A stretch of 64,000 nucleotides of DNA from Agrobacterium tumefaciens (lineage in GTDB: Bacteria; Pseudomonadota; Alphaproteobacteria; Rhizobiales; Rhizobiaceae), in NCBI RefSeq assembly GCF_013318015.2, contig NZ_CP115841.1, positions 806,001 through 870,000 on the forward strand. The letters run 5' to 3'. The notes under the pieces are model-generated. The model had not been told where the DNA came from, made no database searches, and saw only the letters and a program-made list of their open reading frames with translations. The position numbers were made by a program, and so were the translations under genes. Positions within the stretch are counted from its first letter, which is position 1. The number at the start of each line of letters is the position of its first letter. Positions 38,717 to 46,968 of the stretch are shown one piece after another.

Positions 38717-39252
38717 GCGCTTGCCACCAGCTTGCCCCATCCGGCTCCGAGCAGTGACTGCACGGGGGCCTTCTTCGCATTGGCGGCTGCCTTCTGTTCG
38801 GCGAGGACTGCCGCCTTGCGTTCGGCGTGGCGAAGCTCTTCTTCCGTGGTGGTAACCATCGGTTTGGCCGCCGTGGTTTTGCCGATGGTGTTGCCTGCGC
38901 CCGGCACGTATGTTCGCTGCATGGCGTCGAGTGCACCGCTGGCCAACGTGGGGGGGCGCGCTGGGGCGGCAATCACTTGGGTGCCATTGTCCTTCATCCG
39001 CACCATGGTAAAGCCCGTGGGTTCGCCGGTAATGGCGTTGTAGCTTTCAACCTTGGTAAAACGCTGGTGGATGGCGTCGCCGAGGAACACAAGTTGATCT
39101 TCCGTAAGCTCCACCTTGTGCGGGAACTTCATGAAATCCTGCAACTTGCTGTCATGCAGGCCGTGGCCGTGGTCCTTGAGGCAGTCCTTGACGTACCTGT
39201 AGAATTCCGGGCCACGGTAGTTGAGGATTTTGGCAATGTCCTGCGGTTTCAT
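38713..39252 (-). CDS. unknown 179-residue island protein
   Basis: A folded N-terminal part (MKPQDIAKILNYRGPEFYRYVKD ... HKVELTEDQLVFLGDAIHQRFTKVE) is followed by a Pro/Ala linker and an Ala/Lys/Glu-rich helix (ELRHAERKAAVLAEQKAAA) that could be a coiled coil. Its start overlaps the prohead protease stop (ATGA). A scaffold- or head-related role is conceivable from position only. Confidence 0.65.
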   Translation of the reverse strand: MKPQDIAKILNYRGPEFYRYVKDCLKDHGHGLHDSKLQDFMKFPHKVELTEDQLVFLGDAIHQRFTKVESYNAITGEPTGFTMVRMKDNGTQVIAAPARPPTLASGALDAMQRTYVPGAGNTIGKTTAAKPMVTTTEEELRHAERKAAVLAEQKAAANAKKAPVQSLLGAGWGKLVASA

Positions 39253-39830
39253 TTGAGCGCTTCCTTAAGTTTCTGGATGTGGCCCAGCAGGTTGCCGGGC
39301 ACGGGTTCATTGGTTCGTTGTGCACTGCACTTGAGGTTCGCTAACGTTGCTGAGGTCTTCGCAAGTGAGGCCAGAACGGCGTCCAGCGTACCGGGGGCCG
39401 CCTTCTCCTCGCTGGTCATGGTGGCCTCGTCGTTGCCGGGGAACACCACCACGCTAACCTCGGTCAATTCGCCCTTGGTAATCAGCAGGTATTCCTGCCC
39501 GTCCGGCCCCTTAAGCCACTCGGCGTCAAGCAAGTAGAAGCCAACGGAGAAGTTGAGGCCGCCTTGGCTTTTGCTAGCCAGAGCGACATCCTTGCCGTAG
39601 CTAAGCTCGTCCTCAATGACCGCTTCCAACCACAACCGGTTGCCCCGTGTTTCAAGCTTGTTAATGTGCCCAAGTGGCAGCTTGCTGTCGTGGTAGGCGA
39701 GGAACTTAATCCCCTGTGGACCCCGGAGGCCCTTCTTGCGAATGCTGGTATCAAAGGCCCCAGCCTGCACAACGTGCCGGTAGTGATCGAGGCCCGGGGT
39801 CGATGCCCAGCCGCTTACAGGGTACGTCAT
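39249..39830 (-). CDS. HK97-type prohead protease
   Basis: The 193-residue protein has the caudovirus prohead protease pattern: VSGWASTPGLDHYRHVVQAGAF at the start, the catalytic His in FLAYHDSKLPLGHI, the Ser in GGLNFSVGFY, and the LTEVSVVVFPGN strand. Such enzymes trim the scaffold and major capsid protein during head maturation. No major capsid gene is visible nearby, so it may act on the head of a helper phage, or the capsid gene was lost. Tight spacing with genes on both sides. Confidence 0.85.
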   Translation of the reverse strand: MTYPVSGWASTPGLDHYRHVVQAGAFDTSIRKKGLRGPQGIKFLAYHDSKLPLGHINKLETRGNRLWLEAVIEDELSYGKDVALASKSQGGLNFSVGFYLLDAEWLKGPDGQEYLLITKGELTEVSVVVFPGNDEATMTSEEKAAPGTLDAVLASLAKTSATLANLKCSAQRTNEPVPGNLLGHIQKLKEALK

Positions 39831-39836
39831 GTGGGC

Positions 39837-40019
39837 TTACCTTGATTTGGTGATCGCGTCGGTCACGGCCCGAAGGTCGTTGATGGACATTTTGCCTCCT
39901 GCGGCTGACTTCTGCATGGCGTTGTGCAGGCCCAGCTTTTCGGAGTTGTTCAGCTTGGCAACGTCGATACCCTTCAGGGCGGATGGCACCAGCTTGCCGT
40001 CTTTAAGAATCTGGACCAT
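39837..40019 (-). CDS. unknown 60-residue island protein
   Basis: A small basic helical protein (MVQILKDGKLVPSALKGIDVAKLNNSEKLGLHNAM...). Its start shares a base with the upstream stop (TAATG) and the protease follows after 6 bases, so it belongs to the same operon. Function unknown. Confidence 0.6.
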   Translation of the reverse strand: MVQILKDGKLVPSALKGIDVAKLNNSEKLGLHNAMQKSAAGGKMSINDLRAVTDAITKSR

Positions 40020-40270
40020 TACGCAAACTCCCCTGTGAGGAAGGGCGCGAGCTTGAGGGCTTCGGCCAACGTGATGGGGGCACCGTTAACAACCACCCCG
40101 GCGTCAACCATGCGCTGCGCTGCTGTGGCGGGGTCGGCATGCATCATGCCTTTGGTGATGTAGATGCGTGCGGCGGTCGCTGCTGAAACGCCCTTGGCGG
40201 TTGCTACGGCTTTAAGCTGATCACGCATGCTTTCTTCCATGGGAACCTGAAAAATGTGCTTCTTTGCCAC
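40019..40270 (-). CDS. 83-residue ribbon-helix-helix-like protein heading the protease operon
   Basis: The start is probably GTG 40270, eight bases after AAAGGA; a TTG at 40306 is possible. The sequence AKKHIFQVPMEESMRDQLKA followed by KGVSAATAARIYI has the strand-helix-turn-helix order of ribbon-helix-helix repressors, with a longer C-terminus. Three TACGTAA sites lie upstream. Confidence 0.6.
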   Translation of the reverse strand: MAKKHIFQVPMEESMRDQLKAVATAKGVSAATAARIYITKGMMHADPATAAQRMVDAGVVVNGAPITLAEALKLAPFLTGEFA

Positions 40271-40361
40271 AAGTATATCCTTTGCGGTAAGCTTGAGGTG
40301 CTGCAATATAACTTTCGACAGCTCCAGAATAGTAATTGAATGTCAAGCATTTCTGCTGGTG

Positions 40362-40429
40362 TTACGTAATTTATACGTAAGTTTATTGGTCTGCAAATGT
40401 TCATTTATACTTTACGTAAAAGAAAAGCC
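40362..40429 (-). promoter_or_regulatory. TTACGTAA repeats before the protease operon
   Basis: TTACGTAA at 40362-40369 and 40422-40429, and TACGTAA at 40374-40380, in an AT-rich stretch upstream of the 83-residue regulator. Repeated palindromes suggest an operator. Confidence 0.5.
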
Positions 40430-40431
40430 CC

Positions 40432-40450
40432 GCATTGCTGCGAGGCTTTT
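40432..40450 (-). terminator. rho-independent terminator after the serine recombinase
   Basis: GAAAAGCCCCGC/GCGAGGCTTTT imperfect stem 29 bases beyond the recombinase stop, with T residues on the reverse strand. Confidence 0.75.
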
Positions 40451-40478
40451 AGGTCTTAACAAGCGTGGGTTAGGACGT

Positions 40479-41189
40479 TTAAGCGGCGGTTGTCTGTGGG
40501 TTGTCTGCCAGCAGCGCGTCATACCGCCGCAACAGGAGCAGCACATTGGTTTCCGTCCAGTTGGTGCCGCCCCTCGGCAGCGACACGCCTAGCTCAACAA
40601 AATGGGTGGCGATCTGCTGCAATGTATGGCCACGGGTGCGCAGCGCATAAGCCTTCGGCCCCAACCGGCTGGCGTAGGCGTTGGCAGCGGCTGTACGGGC
40701 TTCTGCCGCCACCGCAGCGGCCCGGCTAGCGGCGTTTGGCCCCCGGCTTGCCTGTGCAAAGCCCAGCACCTTGCCGCGTGCCTTGGCGGCCTGTAACGCG
40801 GCTTTGGTGCGCTGCGAAATTGCCTTGGCCTCGTGTTCTGCCACGGCTGCCATGATGTGAAACATAAAGCGGTCGGCGCTGGGCATGTCTGCCGCCGTAA
40901 CCTCCACCCCAGCTTCAAGCAGGTTGGCGATGAAGGCCACGTTGCGCGATAGCCGGTCGAGCTTCGCAATTAGCAGGGTCGCCCCCTTTGCCTTGGCCAA
41001 CGTGAGGGCGGCGGCCAGTTGCGGGCGGGCGGCGACTTTGCCCGACTCCACTTCAACGAAGCGCCCGACCTCGGTTGCGCCCCGGCTGGCTATGAAAGCT
41101 TTCACGGCGGCTTCCTGCGCCTCCAAGCCTAAACCTGACTGACCTTGGCGGGCGGTCGATACGCGATAGTACGTTACATAGTTGGTCAT
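40479..41189 (-). CDS. serine recombinase (resolvase/invertase family)
   Basis: A 236-residue small serine recombinase: catalytic Ser in YYRVSTARQGQSG, the LLIAKLDRLSRNVAFIANLLE motif and FHIMAAVAEHEAKAISQRTKAAL. The C-terminal part is Ala-rich with an HTH-like end (RTRGHTLQQIATHFVELGVSLPRGG). It may resolve multimers of the excised island or invert a segment; no inverted target sites were noticed. Confidence 0.92.
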   Translation of the reverse strand: MTNYVTYYRVSTARQGQSGLGLEAQEAAVKAFIASRGATEVGRFVEVESGKVAARPQLAAALTLAKAKGATLLIAKLDRLSRNVAFIANLLEAGVEVTAADMPSADRFMFHIMAAVAEHEAKAISQRTKAALQAAKARGKVLGFAQASRGPNAASRAAAVAAEARTAAANAYASRLGPKAYALRTRGHTLQQIATHFVELGVSLPRGGTNWTETNVLLLLRRYDALLADNPQTTAA

Positions 41190-41268
41190 GATGCTGTGTT
41201 CTCCTTAAGCGTGCTTACCACCATTGGTTCACGTTTAAGTTGTGCCTAGCATCTTAAAACAGCTATCG

Positions 41269-41730
41269 CTAGAGGTAGACCACGCCGCCTTCTTCTTTTA
41301 ACAGCCCCAACGCCGTGGCCGCTTTGGCAAGCGGCGTCACCAGCGCCACCAGATGCGCGTCATAACCCGTTGGCACGATAAGCTTGATATCCTTCTGGTA
41401 GTATGCAGGGACTGCCGCGAAACCTGCCTTGCGCAAGTCTGCGATGGTGCCCGCATCCTCCGTCTTTACCGCCACCGTGTGCGCCCGGCATCGGTCCTTC
41501 AGCGCGGCAAGGAAGTCGGGGAAGCTGTGCCAGTCGGGATCAAGGTAAACCGCTTCGCGCAAGTAGACATATCCCGCTTCCTCGTCTGCGTGCGGCTTAA
41601 CATCGACTCGAACGGCGAGGTGAGGGGCGCTAGCAGTGTCGCATCCCCGGCTGTGCCCCCGCTGCACTGCCCATATGCCGCGCTTGATGGTGGGGTCGAG
41701 CGTTCTTGCCAATACCTGCATGATGTTCAT
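41269..41730 (-). CDS. unknown 153-residue protein coupled to the small terminase
   Basis: ATGA overlap with the small-terminase-like gene. The protein has an alpha/beta pattern (YVYLREAVYLDPDWHSFPDFLAAL, HTVAVKTEDAGTIADLRKAGFAAVPAY) that faintly recalls the nuclease half of large terminases, but it is far too short for one and lacks an ATPase. Best treated as unknown and packaging-linked by position. Confidence 0.6.
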   Translation of the reverse strand: MNIMQVLARTLDPTIKRGIWAVQRGHSRGCDTASAPHLAVRVDVKPHADEEAGYVYLREAVYLDPDWHSFPDFLAALKDRCRAHTVAVKTEDAGTIADLRKAGFAAVPAYYQKDIKLIVPTGYDAHLVALVTPLAKAATALGLLKEEGGVVYL

Positions 41731-42446
41731 TGCCCCCAGCCTTCCACCTTGGACATATCAAGCGGCTCAGCCTGTGTTTGCGGCTTCGGCCCCGCAAGCG
41801 TCGGCGGGACTCCCTTCTCGTTGGCCAACGGTGAGGGGACGTGGTTTGCACCACTGTCCCCAGCCGGTGATATGGTTTGCTCGGGGGCCTGTATGTCTGG
41901 CGGCAGGAAGGTGCCCTTTGCGATGGGGGCAATGGTGAAGGCCACGGGCGGGGCACCATCCAAGCCACCAACCTCTGTCCGTTCTGCCAGCTTAAGGTCA
42001 CGCGCCACGATGAGAGCATTGTAAATGCCTGCGATGGCCCCGGTCAGTTTCTCGTCCGCAATTATGGCGTCGATCATTTCAACGGCATCTTTAAGGTCCG
42101 GTCGCTTCTTCCAGTCATACCAGCGCTGTGGATGGAAGCCCGCGTGTTTGGCAAAGGCAAGGAGCGAATATGGTTTGCGCTGCACGTCAGGCAGTTTGAC
42201 CGGCGAGCCTTTGTACTGCGTATGCTTTGACAGGTCGTAGGGGTTGGCGTCCTGATAGGCTTGGTAGGCGAAGAACGCGTCGTACAGTTCGTCCTCCGTG
42301 TGGAATATGCGGGCAAACCTTCCCTTGTTGCCAACGGAGGATTGATTGCCGGGGGCAAAGCGTCCATCCGGCTGGCGCTGCGGGGGCAATGGCGGAGTTT
42401 CGCCGGGCGGCGGGGGTAGCTGCGGCGTGCGGGCGCGCTTAGCCAT
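41727..42446 (-). CDS. terS: small terminase subunit-like DNA-packaging protein
   Basis: A 239-residue protein with a disordered Pro-rich N-terminus, a central helical DNA-binding part (YSLLAFAKHAGFHPQRWYDWKKRPDLKDAVEMIDAIIADEKLTG, then GIYNALIVARDLKLAERTEVG) and a Pro-rich tail. The IYNALIVARDL...LADR-type pattern is that of P22 gp3-like small terminases. In satellites, TerS redirects the helper's large terminase to the satellite genome. The start overlaps the upstream gene in ATGGCTAA, and the 153-residue gene overlaps its stop. Confidence 0.75.
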   Translation of the reverse strand: MAKRARTPQLPPPPGETPPLPPQRQPDGRFAPGNQSSVGNKGRFARIFHTEDELYDAFFAYQAYQDANPYDLSKHTQYKGSPVKLPDVQRKPYSLLAFAKHAGFHPQRWYDWKKRPDLKDAVEMIDAIIADEKLTGAIAGIYNALIVARDLKLAERTEVGGLDGAPPVAFTIAPIAKGTFLPPDIQAPEQTISPAGDSGANHVPSPLANEKGVPPTLAGPKPQTQAEPLDMSKVEGWGQ

Positions 42447-42636
42447 TGGATGCCTCTTTCTGCTGGGCAGCGCGCCACGCACGAGCGGCGGCCATCATGT
42501 GTTCCTCAAGGATGCGTTCAACCGTTTTGCTAACGTTGACGCCATCCTTGCGGGCGAGGTAGCGAACGTATGCATCAACGTCCTGATTAACACGGGTGCC
42601 GAGGGGGTATCGGTAACGGCGCTGGAGCTTAGCCAT
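42439..42636 (-). CDS. 65-residue ribbon-helix-helix-like protein
   Basis: Starts MAKLQRRYRYPLGTRVNQDV and continues with DAYVRYLARKDGVNVSKTVERILEEHM, the CopG/Arc-type pattern. Its ATG overlaps the upstream gene's stop in ATGGCTAA, the same eight-base overlap used for the terminase gene after it. Probably a DNA-binding regulator of the packaging genes. Confidence 0.65.
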   Translation of the reverse strand: MAKLQRRYRYPLGTRVNQDVDAYVRYLARKDGVNVSKTVERILEEHMMAAARAWRAAQQKEASNG

Positions 42637-42811
42637 GCGATGCCTCGCTGGCCGACGTGGAAGGGTGCGAGGCCATATGGTCGGCCAAAATCTTCTCGAT
42701 AGCTGCGCTGTAGCTGCGCCGCTCGTTGATTGCCACCATAGCAACATGGTGAGCAACGTCGGGCGTTAGGTAAACTGTTACTGGTGTCTTTTTGGGTTTT
42801 GTTGCAAGCAT
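42629..42811 (-). CDS. 60-residue ribbon-helix-helix-like protein
   Basis: Starts MLATKPKKTPVTVYLTPDVA and has helices AMVAINERRSYSAAIEKIL, again ribbon-helix-helix-like. First gene of the packaging operon, downstream of the candidate origin. Paired with the similar 65-residue protein. Confidence 0.65.
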   Translation of the reverse strand: MLATKPKKTPVTVYLTPDVAHHVAMVAINERRSYSAAIEKILADHMASHPSTSASEASHG

Positions 42812-43249
42812 TACAAGAACTCCACTGCTTTTAGCATGACTACACATTACATGTACGCGGGCGCGCAAGCAAAAGTTCATTGCTCTACTTTAGAAAATAC
42901 TTTGCATCTTAAAACTGTCTACCGGGGTAGGCTCAATTAAGCTTGGGCAAAATTGGTATTGAACTGATGCAATGGCCAACGAGGTTGGCAGGGGCAGCAT
43001 GCCTGACGCATTTTGCAAAGCCGCCATAGCGGGCTTTGTAGGTGGGCTTAGAGGTTTTTGGCGGTGGTAGTGGCCGGGCACCCCGGCGCGCTTGCTGGTG
43101 GGCAAATATGGCCGGTTTCCGGGTATGATTTTAGCTGGCGGCATGTATGCGTAAACTGTGCCGTAAACTCCGGAAGTTTTCTAGCTGGTCACCGTCAGAC
43201 ATGTGGATGTTTGGAACTAAGGCCCCCAAACCTAACCGGAGGTTGCGTA

Positions 43250-43461
43250 GGCTTAGTAGGTATGGGTGCCGGTGCCCCTGCGTATTTACGGCTGGGGGTT
43301 TGGTGGGTTTAGTAGGTGTGGGTGCAGGCCCCTAGCTGCCTTACGCGCCCCTGCGCATACAACCCATTTTTTAACATATTTCATATAACTTTTATATACA
43401 ATGTACCCCTTGCGGGCACGGCTAGGGGCCTGCACCTAGCCCTACCAAACCTACTAAACCT
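43250..43461. other. candidate replication origin with iteron-like repeats
   Basis: Three copies of a (G)TTTAGTAGGT...GGTGC unit: 43250-43269 (CTTAGTAGGT), 43306-43336 and, inverted, 43421-43461. The last two form a large inverted repeat (GTGCAGGCCCCTAGC against its complement) around an AT-rich core (43362-43404). It lies next to primase and helicase-like genes inside the 718-bp gene-free stretch 42812-43529, a typical place for a satellite origin. Confidence 0.6.
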
Positions 43462-43483
43462 TGTGTAATAAGCATAAATGCAA

Positions 43484-43506
43484 AAGGGCGCATGACGCGC
43501 CCTTTG
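43484..43506 (-). terminator. hairpin after the DUF3987 gene
   Basis: AAAGGGCGC/GCGCCCTTT perfect 9-bp stem with loop ATGAC, 24 bases past the stop on the reverse strand; the T-run is short. Confidence 0.7.
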
Positions 43507-43529
43507 TGGAACTATGTGCACCTAAATGC

Positions 43530-45086
43530 TTACTGCCAGAAGTACTGAACAGAAGGTCTACCTCCCTGCGGACCTCTTGGAGCCTCTCGCTTTTCCAAGT
43601 GACCAAACTCCACAAGGATATCCAGAATCTCTTGCACGTTATCCTTGGTAACATCAGCCCATCCAGTGAGTTGCAGCTTTTTGGCGGTAAACCCGTCGGC
43701 CACCTGCGGCCGATCCTTGCGAGCCAGAACCATGTGCGCGGCGACTAGCGCGGTTGACTGACTGAGGCCGTAGACGCGGGCGGCATGCGGTTCCAAAAAC
43801 TGGCACCACGCAATCGCCATTTCCACATGCGCATCCTCCACGTCGGCCTTCCTATCGATGAGGCAGAACAGCCCGGCAAGGCCGCCGCACAGTTTGACAT
43901 ACTTGCCCAGCGCGTAGCGAAGACCTGAGGGCATGTCCTTGGATTCGGCTAAACGTTTTTCGTGCTCGTCCTTCCAACGGCGGAACTTGACAATGGCGGT
44001 TTCCGTAAATGTCAGCGGCTCCTGCGCCTCTGGTAGTTGAGCTAGGTGTGCGTATACGGCCTGCGCGGCTTCAAAGGATTCTGCGTGGGGCTCGCGGTCT
44101 TCATCCGACATGTACTCCCAATCTGGAAAAACCATCAGGTGGAAACGCGCAAGGAAGCCGTCGTCATCCTTTGTTCCATCCGGTGCTGCCTGGACCAAGG
44201 TGCGCAGTTTATCCGGCTGAATGCCGCCAAAAAGCGTGAGCACATTTTTCTCAATATATACGTCGTCGCGCGAAATGCGCTCCACCTTATAGCCGCTGGT
44301 GCCGTTGAACGCTTGGAGCAGGAAGGGCCGGTCCGAAGCGCGGTCTTTCTTTTCCATGTCGTGCAGAAGGCCCATAAGCTCGTCACGGAAATAAAGCACG
44401 CCGGGGGAATGTTGCAGTGTTATGCCGAGCCGTTCGATGGTGGTGTCGTTGACAATATACTGCCGACTTGTTGGCAGTGCAGGAGCCTGCTGTTCAATCA
44501 AACTCAGCGCTATTTTGGCTTCGGCCACCTTCTGCGGCAAGTCCACATTGTTCGGTTGCTCGTCCATACCGATGGATAGTCCGATGACCTTACTTTCTGC
44601 CGCTTTCACGCGGGCCTTATAAATCTTTTCCTCTTTAGCGTAGGCGAGCATTTGATTTTTAAGATCAAGGCTTGCAGCTTTGTCCACCGCCTTTAGGTGT
44701 TTGAATCCGGCATCTGTGCAAGGCGTTTTCTTAGTCGACGGGTCGCCTACACACGCGCCCCAAAAGGTCATGGCGACCTTAAAGTCCGTGTTTAGTCGCG
44801 TGAGCTGCACAAGTCTTTTTGGAGAAACAATTGCGCCAGCGCCAGCAATGGCCGACGTGGCCACAAACTCAATGGGTCCTCCGACGCGACGGGCTTCGTC
44901 CTCAACCCACCAGCGCAACTGTGGCGGAAGGAGCGTTGCACTGTCGAACTTGGGAACGGGCGATAATGTCACCTCCGGCAACGGTTGTTTAGCAACGGAT
45001 TCCTTGCTGGTTCTTGTGGCCGCACTTGCCTTAAAATCTTCAAGTGCGTCCCGCTCGGCCACGGTCGTCATTGGTTGTTCTGTCAT
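43530..45086 (-). CDS. DUF3987 helicase/ATPase-like replication protein
   Basis: A 518-residue P-loop protein: Walker A variant GDPSTKKTP, Walker B LYFRDELMGLL and GGIQPDKL, all of DUF3987 (YfjI-like) proteins found with primases in phages and islands. It probably unwinds the island origin. It starts 3 bases after the primase stop. C-terminal HTH-like part (GWADVTKDNVQEILDILVEFGHLEKR). Confidence 0.85.
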   Translation of the reverse strand: MTEQPMTTVAERDALEDFKASAATRTSKESVAKQPLPEVTLSPVPKFDSATLLPPQLRWWVEDEARRVGGPIEFVATSAIAGAGAIVSPKRLVQLTRLNTDFKVAMTFWGACVGDPSTKKTPCTDAGFKHLKAVDKAASLDLKNQMLAYAKEEKIYKARVKAAESKVIGLSIGMDEQPNNVDLPQKVAEAKIALSLIEQQAPALPTSRQYIVNDTTIERLGITLQHSPGVLYFRDELMGLLHDMEKKDRASDRPFLLQAFNGTSGYKVERISRDDVYIEKNVLTLFGGIQPDKLRTLVQAAPDGTKDDDGFLARFHLMVFPDWEYMSDEDREPHAESFEAAQAVYAHLAQLPEAQEPLTFTETAIVKFRRWKDEHEKRLAESKDMPSGLRYALGKYVKLCGGLAGLFCLIDRKADVEDAHVEMAIAWCQFLEPHAARVYGLSQSTALVAAHMVLARKDRPQVADGFTAKKLQLTGWADVTKDNVQEILDILVEFGHLEKREAPRGPQGGRPSVQYFWQ

Positions 45087-45089
45087 GGT

Positions 45090-46184
45090 TTAAATTCCGA
45101 ATTGCGTGGTTAGAGCGGACATGAGTTCTTCGCGCTTTTGCAGCCACCAGCGGGCGGCGGCTTGGGGCACTGCCGGATATGGGATACCAGCGGGATTAAA
45201 ACCGGCCATGATGATGTTGCCCACGGCAACAGCCGTTCCCGGCGTCCATCCGTGCAGCTTTTCCAGCACATCGATTACGTCACCCGTTGGATGCCCATTA
45301 GCGCTTCGGCCGCTGTAAGTTTCGCGGTCGCCGGTATGCTGACTAGTCCAGCGGCCGTCGCTGTAAATGACCACGGCAAAGCCCTTTTTGTCGTGACTGA
45401 AATAGCTTTGCAGATCGCGCCCCGGTCCCTGCACGTAGCCACCGGCAAGCATCACGTCTCTGGTGTTGAAATATTGCTTTACGGCGAGGCGCGGCGCGTA
45501 GTCGTCATGATCCTTGCCTGCCGGTACCGAATCGTTCAGCGTGGCACGGTATGCCTGAACGGCCTCCAGACGGCTGTATGTTCGAGGATCAAAGAGCGGC
45601 GCTTGATGCTCATACCACTGGTAAAACGAGCCTCTGTTCGGCAGGTAAATGATTTGGCCGGGGTTCTTTAGGCTTTCGTCGCAGGTGACGCCGAACTCTT
45701 TGAGGTGGGAGAACCAGACGTGTTGAATCGCCTTATAGCCCGTGGCCGTCATTGCTATTGCTAGCGGTACGATGACGCGCCAGCGCTTTGATTCTTCTGT
45801 GCTGCCGGGAGTAGACCAAATAAGAAAGCGCACTTCACCAATGGAGCGCCGCACCATTAGCGTAACGATTTCCAACGGGGGGTTGCCGCTGTCGATGTCG
45901 CCGGTCATTACGGCGAACTTGCCGTTTGCGTGCTGCGCATTGCCGAAGCGGGCGTCGTAACCGTTATAGTCACTAGCCTGCATCCACCTGCCTTGTCCCT
46001 TCGGAAGACCCACAAGGGCAACCGCCTGAGCAGCGGCAAGTTCTACAACTTGCGCATAGGTGATAGTATCGTACGGTTTTAGATAGTTAGGATTCGGCCT
46101 GCCATTTGAAAATACCGGCCTTCCGTGAGTATCGTTCTGGCCATTTCCGGCGCAAAAGACATGCTCCATAATACTGCTTTCCAT
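45090..46184 (-). CDS. primase-polymerase-like replication protein
   Basis: A 364-residue protein with a GDIDSGNPP acidic pair, then SKRWRVIVPLAIAM and YLPNRGSFY, the order of motifs in archaeo-eukaryotic-type (RepB/PrimPol) primases. With the DUF3987 gene it forms the replication module. The ATG at 46184 has AGGAG at some distance; a second ATG at 46169 is also possible. Confidence 0.75.
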   Translation of the reverse strand: MESSIMEHVFCAGNGQNDTHGRPVFSNGRPNPNYLKPYDTITYAQVVELAAAQAVALVGLPKGQGRWMQASDYNGYDARFGNAQHANGKFAVMTGDIDSGNPPLEIVTLMVRRSIGEVRFLIWSTPGSTEESKRWRVIVPLAIAMTATGYKAIQHVWFSHLKEFGVTCDESLKNPGQIIYLPNRGSFYQWYEHQAPLFDPRTYSRLEAVQAYRATLNDSVPAGKDHDDYAPRLAVKQYFNTRDVMLAGGYVQGPGRDLQSYFSHDKKGFAVVIYSDGRWTSQHTGDRETYSGRSANGHPTGDVIDVLEKLHGWTPGTAVAVGNIIMAGFNPAGIPYPAVPQAAARWWLQKREELMSALTTQFGI

Positions 46185-46321
46185 TAAACATTCCCGTTAC
46201 TCCTGCGGGTTTGTTGTTGCTTAGGAAGCCGCGCTATGGTACAAATAAGTTGCTGTGTAGTACTTAGTGCGGCGGTGATTTATTTCATTTGCTGTGTGTG
46301 ATTCCAAGTTACTCCGAACTT

Positions 46322-46354
46322 AAAACCCCCGGTCCGTTGCATGCCGGGGGTTTT
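46322..46354 (-). terminator. rho-independent terminator
   Basis: AAAACCCCCGG/CCGGGGGTTTT stem with an 11-base loop just past the stop of the 52-residue gene (reverse strand). Confidence 0.85.
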
Positions 46355-46357
46355 GCT

Positions 46358-46516
46358 TTATGCGGCCTGCGCATTGGACTGCTCCGCCGCCAGCCACAGT
46401 GCTTTGCGCAGAAACGTGGACGGCTTTACGCCGTTCTGTTTTGCCAGCCGGTCCAGCAAAGCAAGGTCTTCCTTGCCCATGCGAACAGCCAGTACAGTTT
46501 TGATTTCTTTTTCCAT
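46358..46516 (-). CDS. 52-residue ribbon-helix-helix-like protein
   Basis: MEKEIKTVLAVRMGKEDLAL followed by LDRLAKQNGVKPSTFLRKAL: a strand and two helices, the minimal ribbon-helix-helix fold. It lies alone between two terminators, upstream of the replication module, so it may repress that module. Confidence 0.65.
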   Translation of the reverse strand: MEKEIKTVLAVRMGKEDLALLDRLAKQNGVKPSTFLRKALWLAAEQSNAQAA

Positions 46517-46601
46517 TTGCTTGCTCAAGTGTTGCTGTGGCCAAAGTAATACATGGTTATTTACCCCTGTAAACGGGGCTTACATAGTTCATTGCAAATA
46601 A

Positions 46602-46625
46602 AAACCCCGCTCAATGGCGGGGTTT
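46602..46625 (-). terminator. rho-independent terminator after alpA
   Basis: AAACCCCGC/GCGGGGTTT perfect 9-bp stem with loop TCAATG, 23 bases past the alpA stop, with T-rich flank on the reverse strand. Confidence 0.85.
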
Positions 46626-46648
46626 ATTCGGATATTCTTTAATTGTGT

Positions 46649-46888
46649 TTATGCTCGCGCACCCTGCGGTGCCGCTGGGAGGGCGGGCGGGAGGGCAAAG
46701 GCAGACCAGTTTGCGCCCTGCACCTTGGCCAGTTTTTCGATTGCATTGTCGATAAGGTCGGCACGCCAGATATTGGTTCCGCCAAGTTTAACCGGCTTGG
46801 GAAGATCGCCTTTATCAACAAGGTCATAAACGTTGTTGGTACTGCGGCCAAGTTTTTCGGCCACCTGCTTCACATTAAGGTATTGCAC
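46649..46888 (-). CDS. alpA: AlpA-family DNA-binding protein
   Basis: A 79-residue winged-helix protein of the AlpA/MerR-like excisionase family: YLNVKQVAEKLGRSTNNVYDL then KPVKLGGTNIWRADLI. In P4-like elements and Gram-negative satellites AlpA activates integrase/excision genes and is the switch answering helper phage. Its place between integrase and replication genes fits. The C-terminal 20 residues are Pro/Ala-rich. Confidence 0.85.
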   Translation of the reverse strand: MQYLNVKQVAEKLGRSTNNVYDLVDKGDLPKPVKLGGTNIWRADLIDNAIEKLAKVQGANWSAFALPPALPAAPQGARA

Positions 46889-46968
46889 TGCTTTCGCTCC
46901 TGCGTTGGTTGCTTATGGAGCGAAGTTACGAGTTTGGGATTCTTCCGAAAAGGAGGTAAAAGACAGTC

